Source: Struthio camelus
Taxonomy: Eukaryota > Chordata > Aves > Struthioniformes > Struthionidae
DNA length: 64,000 bases
Assembly: GCF_040807025.1 (NCBI RefSeq)
Contig: NC_090943.1
Span: forward strand, 126,975,400-127,039,399
Reading direction: 5' to 3'
Under the pieces are notes generated by a model. That model saw nothing but the letters and a program-made list of their open reading frames with translations. It ran no database searches and was not told the DNA's origin. Both the position numbers and the translations under genes were made by a program. This document shows, piece by piece, positions 50,001 to 61,955 of this stretch; the stretch's first letter is position 1, and the number at the start of each line of letters is the position of its first letter.

Positions 50001-53000
50001 TAAGAACATGGTTTGAATGGTGAGGCATATGGGCCACAAACTGAACCTGGAAAAAACAAAATATTGAAAAGTCATATTGAAAGTGCACTGTCCACCCTGT
50101 CTGAGTGAAGTGGAGAGCTGTGAGCAGTTAAATAATCCATTAAAAGTTTAAAAGGATACTTTAATTTTGAAGTAGTTTTGTGCATAATTTCTGTGGGTAT
50201 TTTTCAATTAGCTTTTGAAAATCCAGAAAAAACACCCCTCATCTACTATCAGACTGGTATGAAAGCTTACTGCTACTGTTTTAGAGTTAACTGTAATTAT
50301 TTCTGCCATTTCAATGAACAAATCAACAGAAGCAGCAGCCTGCCACTACAACTTTATGTACCCCAGATCTAGACTCAAGATTAGCATCATGTTTCACGTC
50401 TATTTGATGACAGAAATCGTGAAATTGCATCCTCAAGTTGTAACGATCTCTGGAGAGAGATGTCTTCCAATAAGCCCAGACATCCTTGATTATCTCCACT
50501 TCCATCACCACAGCTTGATCTACTCCAGCCTGCCCAGCCTCTGCTGCTTCCATCTACTCATCCAGTCCTATTTTCCTGTAAAGATACATAAACCCCCGTT
50601 CTAAGTTGTATAATGTGAAATATGAATAAAGCCTGATAGCAGATGAGGCTGTACCTTTAATTCTCAAACATCTTCAAAGGCATGTCTTGACTTCATCATT
50701 CAGACTTTTTCAATTTCAAAAGAACTAAGACTGAAGGGGACCTCTCTTCCGAAGCAGCTTGACTTGTATTCTTGTCCAACTAACATACCACTTCTCCAAT
50801 CAAAAACTGAAAAAAATTCGTAAAGAAGCTTGCCCTTTTCTACTTGTCACTGTGCCAAATCACAAACATGTTCTTGCCAACTCAGGTCCAGGAACTTTTG
50901 CCATGATTTGTGGTCACCTGTGTTGCAAAGCTGAATGTAACAATGGCTAGTGGCTATTTACAAGACCTTTGTCCCAAGCCATTGGCATATAATGTACTGA
51001 ATTGCCTGTAAGGCATTTCTGTACTCTTGAATGCTTACTTCAGTTTTGTATCATGAAACTTCAGTTTTATCTCAGGTTTAAAAAGCTAGGAGTTCTTTAT
51101 TGTTAACCCAATCAGTGACAGAAGAAGTCAATTCTGAAAATGGTTTCCACCACGTTTCCTACCCTACTATTAGAAGCAGTTTATTTAAAATGAAACAGCT
51201 ACTCATATTATTTATATTACATTCTCTTCTCCCACAACGTTTTATAATCGAAGACATACTGGGCAGCAGATACGTGACAAGATCACATTTTTACTATACC
51301 AATGCTTTTGAGGAACACTTCTGAAAAACAGATAAACCACACTGATTCGTAATACTTACTTCTTAATAGGCAACAAATCATTTGGTCTTTTGACGGTACT
51401 GTCTGTTTTTGTATCAGTGTCATACAACCTTTGCACATCTCTTCCAGTTCGCAGTGGTGGGCCTAACTTGTCCATCTTACTATTAAAATATATAAAGGGG
51501 TACTCATAAGGAGATTGCTAGATTGCTATTTAAGTCATCGCAAAAAAATTTAAACAAGTAGTCACAATTTAACATTTGCATTACCAAATCTCATTTACTA
51601 AAAACACAAAAAACCCCAAAACAAACAAACAAAAACACATGTATCAGATTTTAATATTCCAGCAAACAAAAGTGTTCTGCTTGCAGAAGGGGAGGATTTC
51701 ATAGACTTGTATTTGGATTAGGCTTCCAATACATTTTTTTTTCCCTCAAACTAACATTAGTTATCTTCAGAAATCGTGCAATGCACTTAGGTTTGGGTTG
51801 TTTTTTGTTTGTTTGAAGAACCATTTTTATAATGTTAAATTCATCACATCTATAAAAGGAGGCTAATATTTACTAGTTACATCAATTTTATTAAGATGCC
51901 ATGAAGTAATAAAGATGCAAGTACAAACCACCTTGAGTTCACAATTAGCAAGAAGGAAATTTTTTTCCTCTTCACTAATTTTTTTTTTTTTTTTAAAGGC
52001 TAAACACAGTGCCCATATAAAGTAACATGCCTTGTATTCTCTGTTCTCTTATGGAGATGAGAAAAAGATAGAGGAAAGCCTGAAACAAAAATAACTTTGT
52101 TTCAATATCAAAAAAACCCCACTCAGAATAGACAGTACTATGTACACATCTTTTAATATAATAGATAAGAATTCCTAACCAAAAAGTCCTGGTAGAATAT
52201 TAAGAAAAAAAAAAAATAATGCCTTCCCTCTACCACCTCTCTGTGATAAGGAAAACTGTACCTACTGAGAAGTCACAACTTACTAGAAAAATTAAGACTT
52301 CTTAGTAAAGTTTCATATTTTGATCAACTCCAACAATACAGCAAAACTTGCAAAAAGTCAACTCTATTTCCACTCCCTGGTCAAGAATGAAAAAGAAATT
52401 TCTTTTTATTCTCAGAAAAAATTTGCAAGGTTTAAGCCCTAACTGCAAAGTAGTAGCACTTCTAACCTCAGAATATTTTTACTGATCTTTCTGAAATTAA
52501 AGAACCATAAACTGACAAGTTTAACGGAAATGCCTGGGTTGCTGAACTGTTAATTTGCTTATCTGTAAGTTTCCTATCAGGCACGTGAAGCGATAAGTTA
52601 AGAGAAAATCTTAAAATCACTGTGGAGTTTTCTGACTCTTTTGTCATATAATCTTAACAAACTGCAATGCCAGGAACATTACTAAACAAATAGCTTATTA
52701 CTTTCAAGGACACACTTATCTTTGATATAGCTTTTATTATCTCACACAAAAACTAAAACACTCTTGTGCATCTTTAAAATCCATGTCGTACTTCTTTCAA
52801 TATTCTTTCTACAATTGCATCATTTTAAAAGGCACAGAACCTATCCAGTTTGCCACACCATTAGGTTTTGGAAAGCTTCTAGTATGAACCTTGCAATTCT
52901 CATTACAGCTGTACAGCATCAAAGGAAATCTCCACATAATGAACAAAAATTTAGCAATGCTAAGTGATATTCATGTATTATCAAGCCAGAAGGGACCAAT

Positions 53001-56000
53001 GAAAATTCAGTCTGACAATTTAGCCTCCAAACAATGCACACTGTAAGGCAAGCTCCCCCAACTTCCTCCTCCCACTCCTCTAGTTCTAGTTCAAACTAAT
53101 AAACACGAAAATGTTTGATCAATTCCCATTTGGCCAAATACATACTCTCTACATATTTCCCAAAGGTTGAGAAGCAAAACTGAGGTCTTTGACACTGCAA
53201 GACACATATTCCAACCTGTCATGATTTTCTTAGCTCTTTCCGAGCCTTCACCAATTTATCAACATAATCCTTTAACTCTGGGCATTGAGAGCACAGAATA
53301 TTGAAGATAATAGCCTAGCAGCAGTCACGATACTGCCAAAATAAAGAACTTAGGTATTATTCCACACTCAGAAAAAATTCAATATGACTCAGCTCTTTCC
53401 TGTATTAAGAAATATAACCACAATCATAAGAATGCTTTGAAGTGCAAAACAGACCAAGACGACTTCTTATTTACTTTGTTTTCATTGAACAAAGGCTATA
53501 TAAGTTATAGTCTTAATGAAAGGAAGAAAACGTTTTCAAAGATATAATATTTTTAAAGGCTACTTATGCTGTTTGAGAAATACGTAACTGGAATTTAAAA
53601 CTTACTGGTACTAGTTAGGTGTGCAGTCATGTTGCACTTCAGCTATATGACATGCTACTGGGTGTGTCAGTAATAGACATGATTCTCAGAAGGCATACCT
53701 TTGACCAGTTTAACATTAAATAGTACAGATTATCTGAAGAATAAAAATGACAAAGTAATTACTAAGGGTTCACCTGCCACACTGGGAAACATGACATTTT
53801 TTCTTGGGGTTTCAAAAATTATTTTATATATGAAATAAGCAGAGATAAGAAATCAGTCTGTACATGCAAGAGATCTCTGGTTGGCTAGAAACAGTGGTAT
53901 TAAGTTCTGCTATTGAAACCATAGTTTGGGGATGGAATCTGCCCGTTTGCTTAGCCTTAGGATAGCGAGAACCTACTCTTTTTTTTTTCCCTCCTGAAAA
54001 GGAGATTAGCTCTGGCAGCTTCTTGGAACCCCTCATCTCTCATATAATAAATAGAGGATACAGTGCTAAACGTAGTGTTCCTACAAAGGATTTCATCAAA
54101 CTTAGTATCTTAACATGACTCACTACCAAAATGTAAGCCTGGCTACAATTTATGCAGAATTATTTTCCCTTCTACCATTCCTCTACATCAACAGGCTACA
54201 ATACAAAGTCAGAGTCTACCCCTGCATCCTCACCTGCTTTTCTAGCACTCAGGAATGATGCCATCATACCATACTTCTATTCAGCCTTCTGTTCATAATT
54301 CTGTTTAATTGGAGGTGCTCTTATTTTGTTCAGGCAGAAAAAGAAAAATCTTATAGTAGAGTTCAGCTGACAGATCCTGATCTGCATGTATAGAATAAGT
54401 CTCACTACTGCTAACTTAGGTTACGTTGCTGATACTGTAGTGTACTGTCTCAGTAGTATTTTTGCTCTACTGTTTCTCTTATCTCGCTCCCTAGTAAGAG
54501 TGATTCACAAAATAAAGGAATTTACTTGACCGCATTTCTGTTCTTATAAAATACATTTTTTTATTATCAGATGACATTCAAGCATAATATAAAATGAAGT
54601 TACAGAAATTTCCTTTATGGAGATTCAACAGCTCAAAGACCCTGTCCGTTTCAGCATTCACCTTTAAAACAGACACTCCAATAGCTTCATTAGTCAGCAC
54701 TTAGTCTCACAACAGCTTCAGGCAACAGTTCAAGAGTGCCACCTAAAGAGCAACAGGAGAATTGCATTCCTATGTATTTTAATCACTTCTGGCTGTTGCA
54801 ATAGCCAGTGAAGATGCACACTTTTCTTGCTACTTAGCATACACACCACAGAGAACAGGAACTACGATTCTATAGAAAGAAGCAGTGTCTGGTTAAATTA
54901 CCTCCCTCACCAATATCCATATAATTCATCCTTAAAATGGCATATTATAACTATATTCTATTAGGCCTCAGTCTCTCTGTGAGAAAACTGGGATCACATC
55001 ATCCAGGCGAAAACGGAAAGTTTCACCTATATTAACATGAAATCACAGTTTGTCTTAAGGAATGAATAACACTGCAAGAGCTTGTTTCTTACAGTAAATA
55101 CGGCAGTCAACCTGGATTTTAACCAGGCCAAAATAAGTGCGTAGTCTCTTAAATAATTACCCCCCTCCTTCCTCAAGGAAATGTCATGCCATCTCTTGAT
55201 GGCATTTGAAAGATTTCTGTTAAAGCAACACATGTGCAACACTGTGCTCAGTAAATCAGTTCATTAACCACTTAATCCTCCTAGCTTTGGCATCATGCAA
55301 AAAAATGCCTCTCAATTCCTGACATAATTCTGTAGGTGTTTCAATAGAACCCTCCGTTTTTCCTCAGTACTGAGACCGAGAGGATTAAGGCCAAAACTGT
55401 TACTAGTGACCAATTTGAGGTACCTAACTTTTCAATGTGGTAAGCGCTCTTACATCTCTTTGCTCCAATTTCACTTTCGCATAACTCGTTCTCAGGAACA
55501 AGTGCAAAGTAGTAAGAAAAATAAAGAGCTGCAAGGTCTCAGGTTGAATGCTTAGCAACGAGATACTAACCAGTCTTCCCCAGAAGGCCGTTTACTGTAT
55601 GATCAGCAAGAAATCAAAAGGACTGTTTGGCAAAGACAAGAAGAGAACACAAGTTTTTCAGGATGGAGGAGTGAGAAGACTGCAGGCAGAGTCTCATTCA
55701 CTCTCTCCATCCTCTTAGAAAACTGGAGTTGTGCAGGCAATTAAATGAGGTTATGAGCAAAGCTAACATTCACTGCCCCTCTCCAGAGATCATTAGCTGA
55801 GAACTATGCTAAGCAGAAGTCATCTATTTGCAGTTAAGCATGTGTGAGCAGAAAGAACCTGTGCAAACATCTCTCCAGATACCAAGGCTTTTTTTCTTGA
55901 CTTTACCTCAGAATTCCTCCTCCAAGATTCAAAAGAGGAAGTGGAGGATGGCAGAATGCAAGGCAGTCCAGAGAGCAAATTGACTGGCAAAAATTCAAAA

Positions 56001-59000
56001 ACTTCCTTGTTAAGACCAAAACGTGTGCCCCCTCACAAGTCTGTACAAACTGTGATTAGAATCTCTATCAGTAAGAAAAAGCCTTTCCCAGATAGCTCGG
56101 ATTCCTTGCTGGAGTCTGAAATATGCCTTTAAACAATCTCAGCTAACTTGTTTTACTGTAGTTTGCAGACATGCTTGTTTGCCACTCATGAGTAGGTGTT
56201 ATTTCAACCTCTGCATCTCAGCTATCTTCTTCCTTCTCTCGATTGCTTTGAATGTGATTATCTCCTTTCCCCCACTCTTGTTACTCTTGACACTCTTGTG
56301 TAACCAGCATTTCCACCTATTCTTTTTTCCCTATACCACCATTTCCCTCCCGCACTGATCAAGGTTTCACATACTTTCCACCTCTCCGCCTATGGTAACA
56401 TTCAGCTGTAACAATGCTAGGCTTATCCAGCCCTCTCCCACCTGCTTCTGAGAAGTAAAAATACTTTCCTTTCACCCACATTCAATTTATAGCATTTTCC
56501 TGACCCACAGGAATTCCCCTTTCCTTTATTCTCGCACTCCATCACATTTATTGTTCCTGGAATATTAATGTGGTCTCTGATTACATCACAACCATCTGTA
56601 ACGTATCCTGAACTTCGTAATTCCCTCTAGGTATGGCAGGCAGCTCTTGCCTCCTACAGCGATCTAGATCCCTTTCACCTGATTTTACAATTCGGCAGAG
56701 AAGACACAGGAAAAGAAAGCAGGAGGAACACAACTGAAGCAGTCTGATGCAAGACAAAGAAAAGTGAAGGTCTTCACCATACAAGGCAACATAGCAAGTC
56801 TTTTCCTTTCCCATTTCCAGGTACAGTTTGTTTCTTTGCCTAACACTGAGATTAGCAATCCTTTCCAATTTCACAGGCTTTCATCCTGGCCTCTGGACTT
56901 CTCCCATTCATTTTCCACAGTTCCAATGATCACGTAGTTTCTGTTTATTTAGTCTTCACCATGCCCCAAGGCTTTCTATGTTGGGAACTCGTAGCATTAG
57001 AAAGTTCACCCTTACTTAAGCTTGCCTTTTACTAAACCATATTACAATATGAATGAAAGGGTTAAGACTCCACTACTGTCCCCCATGTACAATTACATGA
57101 CAGTAGCACTGGCAACTTCTAATTGGCTCCCTTCCATCATTCAGTTTTACTGGTTCTCATCATCCTTTCTTTCCTCTATACATATTGTTTTGTCGTGCCA
57201 TGACGGCTCTTAGCACAAAAGTATCTCCTTTAGAATATGCTTCCTCTAATTTTTGCTCTTAAGCTGCAGAGAGTATTTATTTACCAGAAATTCTATAATC
57301 AAATTTAGCCTACAAGCATTTTTTCTCTTTTTGTTCTGTCATCTCTCAAGTATATAATTCTAACGCTTGTTTAACAGAGCTCCACTACCAAGCTATATTT
57401 TGCTGGCTTCTAAGACATTACCTTCTTTCCCTCCATAGGGACCTTGCTTTTCCCAAGAGAAAGATGACCTTTGTGCTCTCTCACCTTCCTACTCCTTGAA
57501 CGATCTTCTCTAACACCAGAGACAGAAGGGCTCATTTTGTCTTCAACTTCTAGCTGTTTCACCAACTTCACATTACAGTTTTTACTTCCTCCGCTCTCTT
57601 CCCAATCCTTGCGTTTCCCCTCAGACAGACTTTTCCAACTCAGTCCCTTCAGACTACAGAAATACTATATCCTCTGCCATCTTAGAAAACCCTTAATCCC
57701 TGCATGAGCAAGAGATCCCACTAGGCACATACAGATAGCGTCTCGGCAGGAAGCCAGGAGACTGTCTAGAGAACGTGTCGAGGGCAACAATTTGTAATTA
57801 AACAGCTAAGGGAAAGCAGGATGCTGTGTGAACACAAGAGCACAGTGCGAAAAAAACCACGTTGCTCTGATACACGGACTGTTTGTTTATAGGAAAGTGC
57901 TTGCTTAATTGGCACTAGGTAGAGATATAAAGGCTTAGGTAAAATGATTCAACTTAGAGAGCACGTAAGGTAAGCAGTATGTAACTAGTGTGAACTAGGT
58001 AACTGAAAATGAGTTTGGGTGATCTTTTGGGGACTAGAACCTTGTAAGGCCATCTGTAACTGTAGCAATCACACCATATAAGACTAAAGACTTGGCAAAT
58101 TCAGGTACACACTTAGCAAAGCTGAGACCAATGAGGAAAATATAATTAGAGGTAGGGGTTGCTTATATGGAAGGAGAGTGCAGTGGAGAATGGGTGGTAC
58201 AAAGGTTATGAAAAGGAAGGTTCAGAAACAGGAGGGGGTGGGGAAGGAGAATGAGATTTAAAAAAAACAGACAACAACAACAACAACAACAACATAAACC
58301 CACCACACCCCACAGTCAGTGAGCAGAGAGTATGATCCTCTGATGGTAGGAGTGTAGATGCCTAGAAGAGTAGAGAAACTTCTTGGACAACCTGCCAGAC
58401 TCTCCCTCAGGCATGTATCTGAAAGATCTGGTGTGAAAAGGTAGAGTGAGGAAGGACAGAACTTCACCCTAATTCTACATGGTGTTATGAAGGAAGGGCG
58501 AAAGAGCTACAATTCGTACTGGTGTTTAATTAAAAAGACTTAAGAGTGATAAACTGAAACTCAGTAACTTTGTGCAATTAATAAAGCTGCCCATCCCTAT
58601 GAGTTCCTTCAGCATGTCCCTTTTCCCCTCACAATCATTAAGTTCATTTCTTCCTGTAAAAATAAGTAGCAGATTATAAGCAGATTGGAACAAGGCTGTA
58701 TAAAATGAAGAAAAACAACTTCAATCACCAACAATGATAACTGCAATCATGTTCTCATTATATTTTGTTTTCCTCTCAGTGCTCCTTGTTGCTCCTCAAA
58801 CTTCTGTAAAGATACATTATTTGTCTCAATTCCTTCCTTAAATTTCTTCTCTGAGATAGTGCCTACCAAATACTCCCCTGAAAATCAATAATGGTCTTAA
58901 GCATACTAGCACCCTGACTGAACACTACAACAGCAAGAGAAAGAGGTAGATTACTAATGTGCAGCTTTCTACTGCCTTACATGTGTTCATTCATGCATTA

Positions 59001-61955
59001 TGTCTTCTGTATTTTAAACCTGGGATAGGAAGGAGGGAGCAGGGTGGGGAGTAGGGGGAAGGAAGTGTCCAACTTTTTGTGCTAGCAAGGAAATTCCTAA
59101 CACAATTGTTCTCTGGTCAGTGGGAGAGGCACCTTACATTCAGTGGAAATAAAATGAGATTAAAAGTAAGAAATTATGCCAAATGTTTTCTCCTTTAAGT
59201 CTTCACTTTTACCAGACACACACACAGAGTTCCAACCACTTCTGTATACTTTATTTTTAATCTATTTTTGCATACAATTTTACCACTTTACTTCCCTCCC
59301 TACTTCTGCTTCCCTACTGCCAGGGGGCTGTGGTGGGCAAATGGGAGGGAGAAAGCAGACTACACAAAAAGGGAAGTAATTGCAGAGATATGTGGCTACA
59401 CAGGTAGGTCAGGATTTTCTTTTGTTGTTATTTTAACATTGAAAAGAAAACATATACATCTCTGCCTATCCCAATATTCCTTAAACTCAGCCTTGCTAAA
59501 TTCATTGCTTATATAAATAAAGGCTGAAATCGAACTACCGCACTTTTAAAGCTCGTAGACAAATCACACAAGCGAAACAGCCGATAGATACTTCTTTTAG
59601 AACTAGCACAACATAAATGCGAAATAAAGCATGAATGTCAACATTAAGTGGGGACTTACCCTGCTTGTGGGTTCACCATTCCCAATGAATTTTTATGAGC
59701 TGGTGATAGCGTTTGAATTTTGCTCCCACTGGACCCAGATGAAGACAGCGTTTTACTTGAAGAGGCACCTTACAATTAAAAGTATACAAACATAAGAAAA
59801 CACAAGACTCTGCTCCTGGAATTATACAATTCATTAAATAAACAATTATCGCAGAATTCAAAACAACGGTTTGCTAATATCTTGACATTTCTCAAACACG
59901 AAGATATTAGGAAAAGACAAGTATGATTCTCAAAATCTACAGAAAACATTCAACTGAGATGTTCTATTCTGATGAAAAATATTGGACATCATTTCTTAAG
60001 CAAGAAAAAGGAAAGACGTTTAAGGTGTGTACAGAATCTTACTGATCTCTGCAATTAAAGTAAGATCAGTGCATAATTTTAATATACATTTTTTCTCTAC
60101 AAATTTTTACCAATTCACTATCGTATTCTGCACACAAATTAGTTACAAAACTAAACAACAGAAAAATCTGATGTGAAAGAACAGAATTAGATATAATTAT
60201 GCATTACACTGCAGAATGATTTTGCAGTTTCTATTCAGAAAAACCCTAAAAATCAACCTGATATGATAGGACCGTCTTGTGCTTTATATGTGCTTAAGAG
60301 TCTTGCTGAATAGGGGCCAATCTGTGTCCTCTCCAGCATTATTTTTTGCAAATAAGAGCATCAATTTCAATAATAAAAGATACGGTCATCATATAAGTAG
60401 TCAGAAGAATTACAGATTGTTGTTCAGATTACAGACAAATTCAATAAAAAATTAGCATATCATGAAAAACAGAAGTCATCTACTCATGTAACACTGAGCT
60501 CCTCCTGTGAAACTTGTATTTCTTCAGTTTGAATCACTGGGCAAATCTGTAGAAATCCTTCCAGCTATTAAAATTATACTGTCTTTGTTATATAGCTTGA
60601 ATTCTAATATTTAGAAAGAACATCCTTTTCTTACCTACAACAGTTTTGCTAACACTGCTTGGCTGTGGTAAGCGTGATGATGATGATGCTGATCCTGCAG
60701 AAGGCATCTTCTTAACTGCAGCAGGTTTGTACTGTAACAAAATACAGCCTAAACATTTAAGCAGTTTAATCAAACTGTCTACATAGTAGCAGAGATAACT
60801 ATCTCGGGCACTAAATAGGAAAACAGAATACAATTAGTTACTAGCTAACTTGTTTCTGATACAGAGGTCACATAAATGGTTTCTGCTAGTTTGCTTTCTC
60901 ATACATGTAAAGAGATTGTAGTAAGAAAGATTATCCAACTTGGCAGCTTTGTTTTTTCATTTAAGTTATTTTGTTGTGCATTTTCCACTTTTCTACCGCT
61001 ATTCCCATGTTTTTCAGTAAATGTCTCTTAGGTTAACATTACCACCTTATTATCAGTAACTTTTAAAAGAATGCTCAAGAACAAACCCATTAATTCTTTC
61101 AAATTCTGCTTTTACCTGTGAGCACTGAACCAGTTCCAGCACCGATCAAGAACATAATGCAAGAAACATAAGTGCTTGCATCTGCATTACTCTTCAGAGC
61201 TTCCAAGAAACCCACAATACACCACCACAAAAAAAAAAAAAACCCACACACACTTTAATCACTCATTTGCTTTCCATAGTGTAAAACGTGCCTCCTCCTT
61301 GACCATAACCTTTTTTCCATCTGAAGTCTTCCACTATAACTTTGCTGCAACTCTTACTTTAATATACTTCAGTTCATCTAAACCTCTAATTAGCCAAAAT
61401 ATTGCTGTCAGCTGTCATATAGCCATGCACCTTTCTTTGTTCACTTCAGAATCCACTTTAAGACTGTTTAAGACTTGCACAACAGAAAGTCAACTTTGTT
61501 TACAAATACTCCATCTCTTCTTCCTGCTGCTACACTATCCGTATCTGTCATTTTCACAAATCTGAATTACATTTATGACTACACTGTCTTCTTTCCAACT
61601 GCTGCCATTCAATTTATGGACCTCCCCTCTCAATTCTCTTAGAAAGCAAAAACTTCTTCCATGCTTATGATGTCTAATTTCAGTCTACCGTAACTATTTT
61701 ATTTGGTAATATTATTATTTAAGTCTATTTAAAGACAACACAAAATACCTAAAAGGCTTGATCTTACCAGTGTAAGTTACAAGTTAAGAAAAGTACGATA
61801 TTTCACCTGCGTTCGAGTAGGAAGCTTCCCTTTGGTATCAGCAGCCAGTTTCCCCTTATTAGTAATACGTGCTGCTTGTTCCTTACAGAAATTGATGTGT
61901 CTGTCAGCTGCATTTTCATTAAATCTCCTCTGGCAATATGGACATTGAATGTAAT
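46828..61955 (-). CDS. ZC2HC1A: Zinc finger C2HC-type containing 1A, 3' part (partial)
   Basis: Exons in gene order are 61955-61807, 60731-60635, 59768-59660, 51479-51360 (possible cassette), 47971-47864 and 47014-46828. All are GT-AG with compatible phases. The first exon holds a C2HC finger, CPYCQRRFNENAADRHINFC (Cx2Cx11Hx3C), nearly identical to human ZC2HC1A as I remember it. A Ser-rich linker (SASSSSRLPQPS, TLSSSGSSGSKIQTLSP) and TNKRKT motif follow. The C-terminus has paired CxxC motifs (FCHECG and FCCECG) in a zinc-ribbon-like end. The molecular function is poorly known; zinc binding is inferred from the motifs. The N-terminal exons, including the first C2HC finger, must lie right of 64,000; I found no match to them in 62-64 kb. 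Tail-to-tail arrangement with IL7 matches the human locus. Confidence 0.92.
47015..47863 (-). other. ZC2HC1A: ZC2HC1A intron before the last exon
   Basis: GT-AG intron of 849 bases (donor GTAACT). No other feature is recognised. Confidence 0.85.
47864..47971 (-). CDS. ZC2HC1A: ZC2HC1A penultimate coding exon
   Basis: 108 bases encoding GTTKTRTSTPPSVARA then MSTGALTNKRKTSNSESYS, with split codons at both ends. It aligns with human NSTPPSLAR and LTNKRKT. The acceptor AG at 47973-47972 is chosen because only this site keeps the frame; the AG two bases further in would shift it to a stop. Confidence 0.9.
47972..51359 (-). other. ZC2HC1A: ZC2HC1A intron
   Basis: 3.4-kb GT-AG intron (donor GTAAGT). 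It contains a C9/A15 run near 49,970-49,995 and no recognisable gene. Confidence 0.7.
51360..51479 (-). CDS. ZC2HC1A: ZC2HC1A candidate cassette exon (120 bases)
   Basis: Exactly 40 codons long, open, with a consensus donor GTAAGT and an acceptor TTTTAATAG. It enters and leaves in the same phase as the exons on either side, so the protein stays in frame with or without it. The encoded stretch includes MDKLGPPLRTGRDVQ and ends PNDLLPIKK. I recall no equivalent in the standard human protein, in which the HAG region runs directly to the STPP region. It may be an alternative or lineage-specific exon. The acceptor tract is weak. Confidence 0.6.
52981..53075 (-). mobile_element. Short CR1-like 3' end fragment
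   Basis: 'gccagaagggaccaatg' followed by 'cagtctgacaatttagcct' resembles the reverse complement of the terminal region of reptile CR1 elements as I remember it. It appears severely truncated at the 5' side. The assignment is from memory only. Confidence 0.45.
58271..58294. repeat. (ACA)8 microsatellite
   Basis: Eight ACA trinucleotides in the large ZC2HC1A intron. Confidence 0.9.
59660..59768 (-). CDS. ZC2HC1A: ZC2HC1A internal coding exon (Ser-rich linker)
   Basis: 109 bases between acceptor TTGTAAG and donor GTAAGT. It encodes ASSSKTLSSSGSSGSKIQTL then SPAHKNSLGMVNPQA, aligning with human KVSSSSSSLGNKLQTLSPSH. The longer open frame that reads straight through this exon is a different frame and is not used. 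Confidence 0.92.
59769..60634 (-). other. ZC2HC1A: ZC2HC1A intron
   Basis: 866-base GT-AG intron with nothing further recognised. Confidence 0.85.
60635..60731 (-). CDS. ZC2HC1A: ZC2HC1A internal coding exon
   Basis: 97 bases between acceptor TTGTTACAG and donor GTAAGA. It encodes YKPAAVKKMPSAGSASSSSR then LPQPSSVSKTVV plus one base of a Gly codon. It aligns with human YKPPALKK, SSRLPQPS and KTVVG. Confidence 0.93.
60732..61806 (-). other. ZC2HC1A: ZC2HC1A intron
   Basis: 1.1-kb GT-AG intron (donor GTGAAA). It contains an A-run near 61,229 and no other recognised feature. Confidence 0.85.
61807..61955 (-). CDS. ZC2HC1A: ZC2HC1A coding exon with C2HC zinc finger
   Basis: 149 bases after acceptor TTTTTAAG. 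It completes a split codon (probably Asp) and encodes 49 residues starting YIQCPYCQRRFNENAADRHI. The zinc ligands are Cys-x2-Cys-x11-His-x3-Cys. It is followed by a basic linker ending TKGKLPTRTQ. It is the best-conserved exon in the window. Confidence 0.95.

Larger units (their letters stand above)
51480..59659 (-). other. ZC2HC1A: Large ZC2HC1A intron
   Basis: 8.2-kb GT-AG intron. It contains a short CR1-like fragment near 52,981-53,075, an (ACA)n microsatellite at 58,271-58,294 and T/A homopolymers. No additional exon is evident. Confidence 0.7.
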
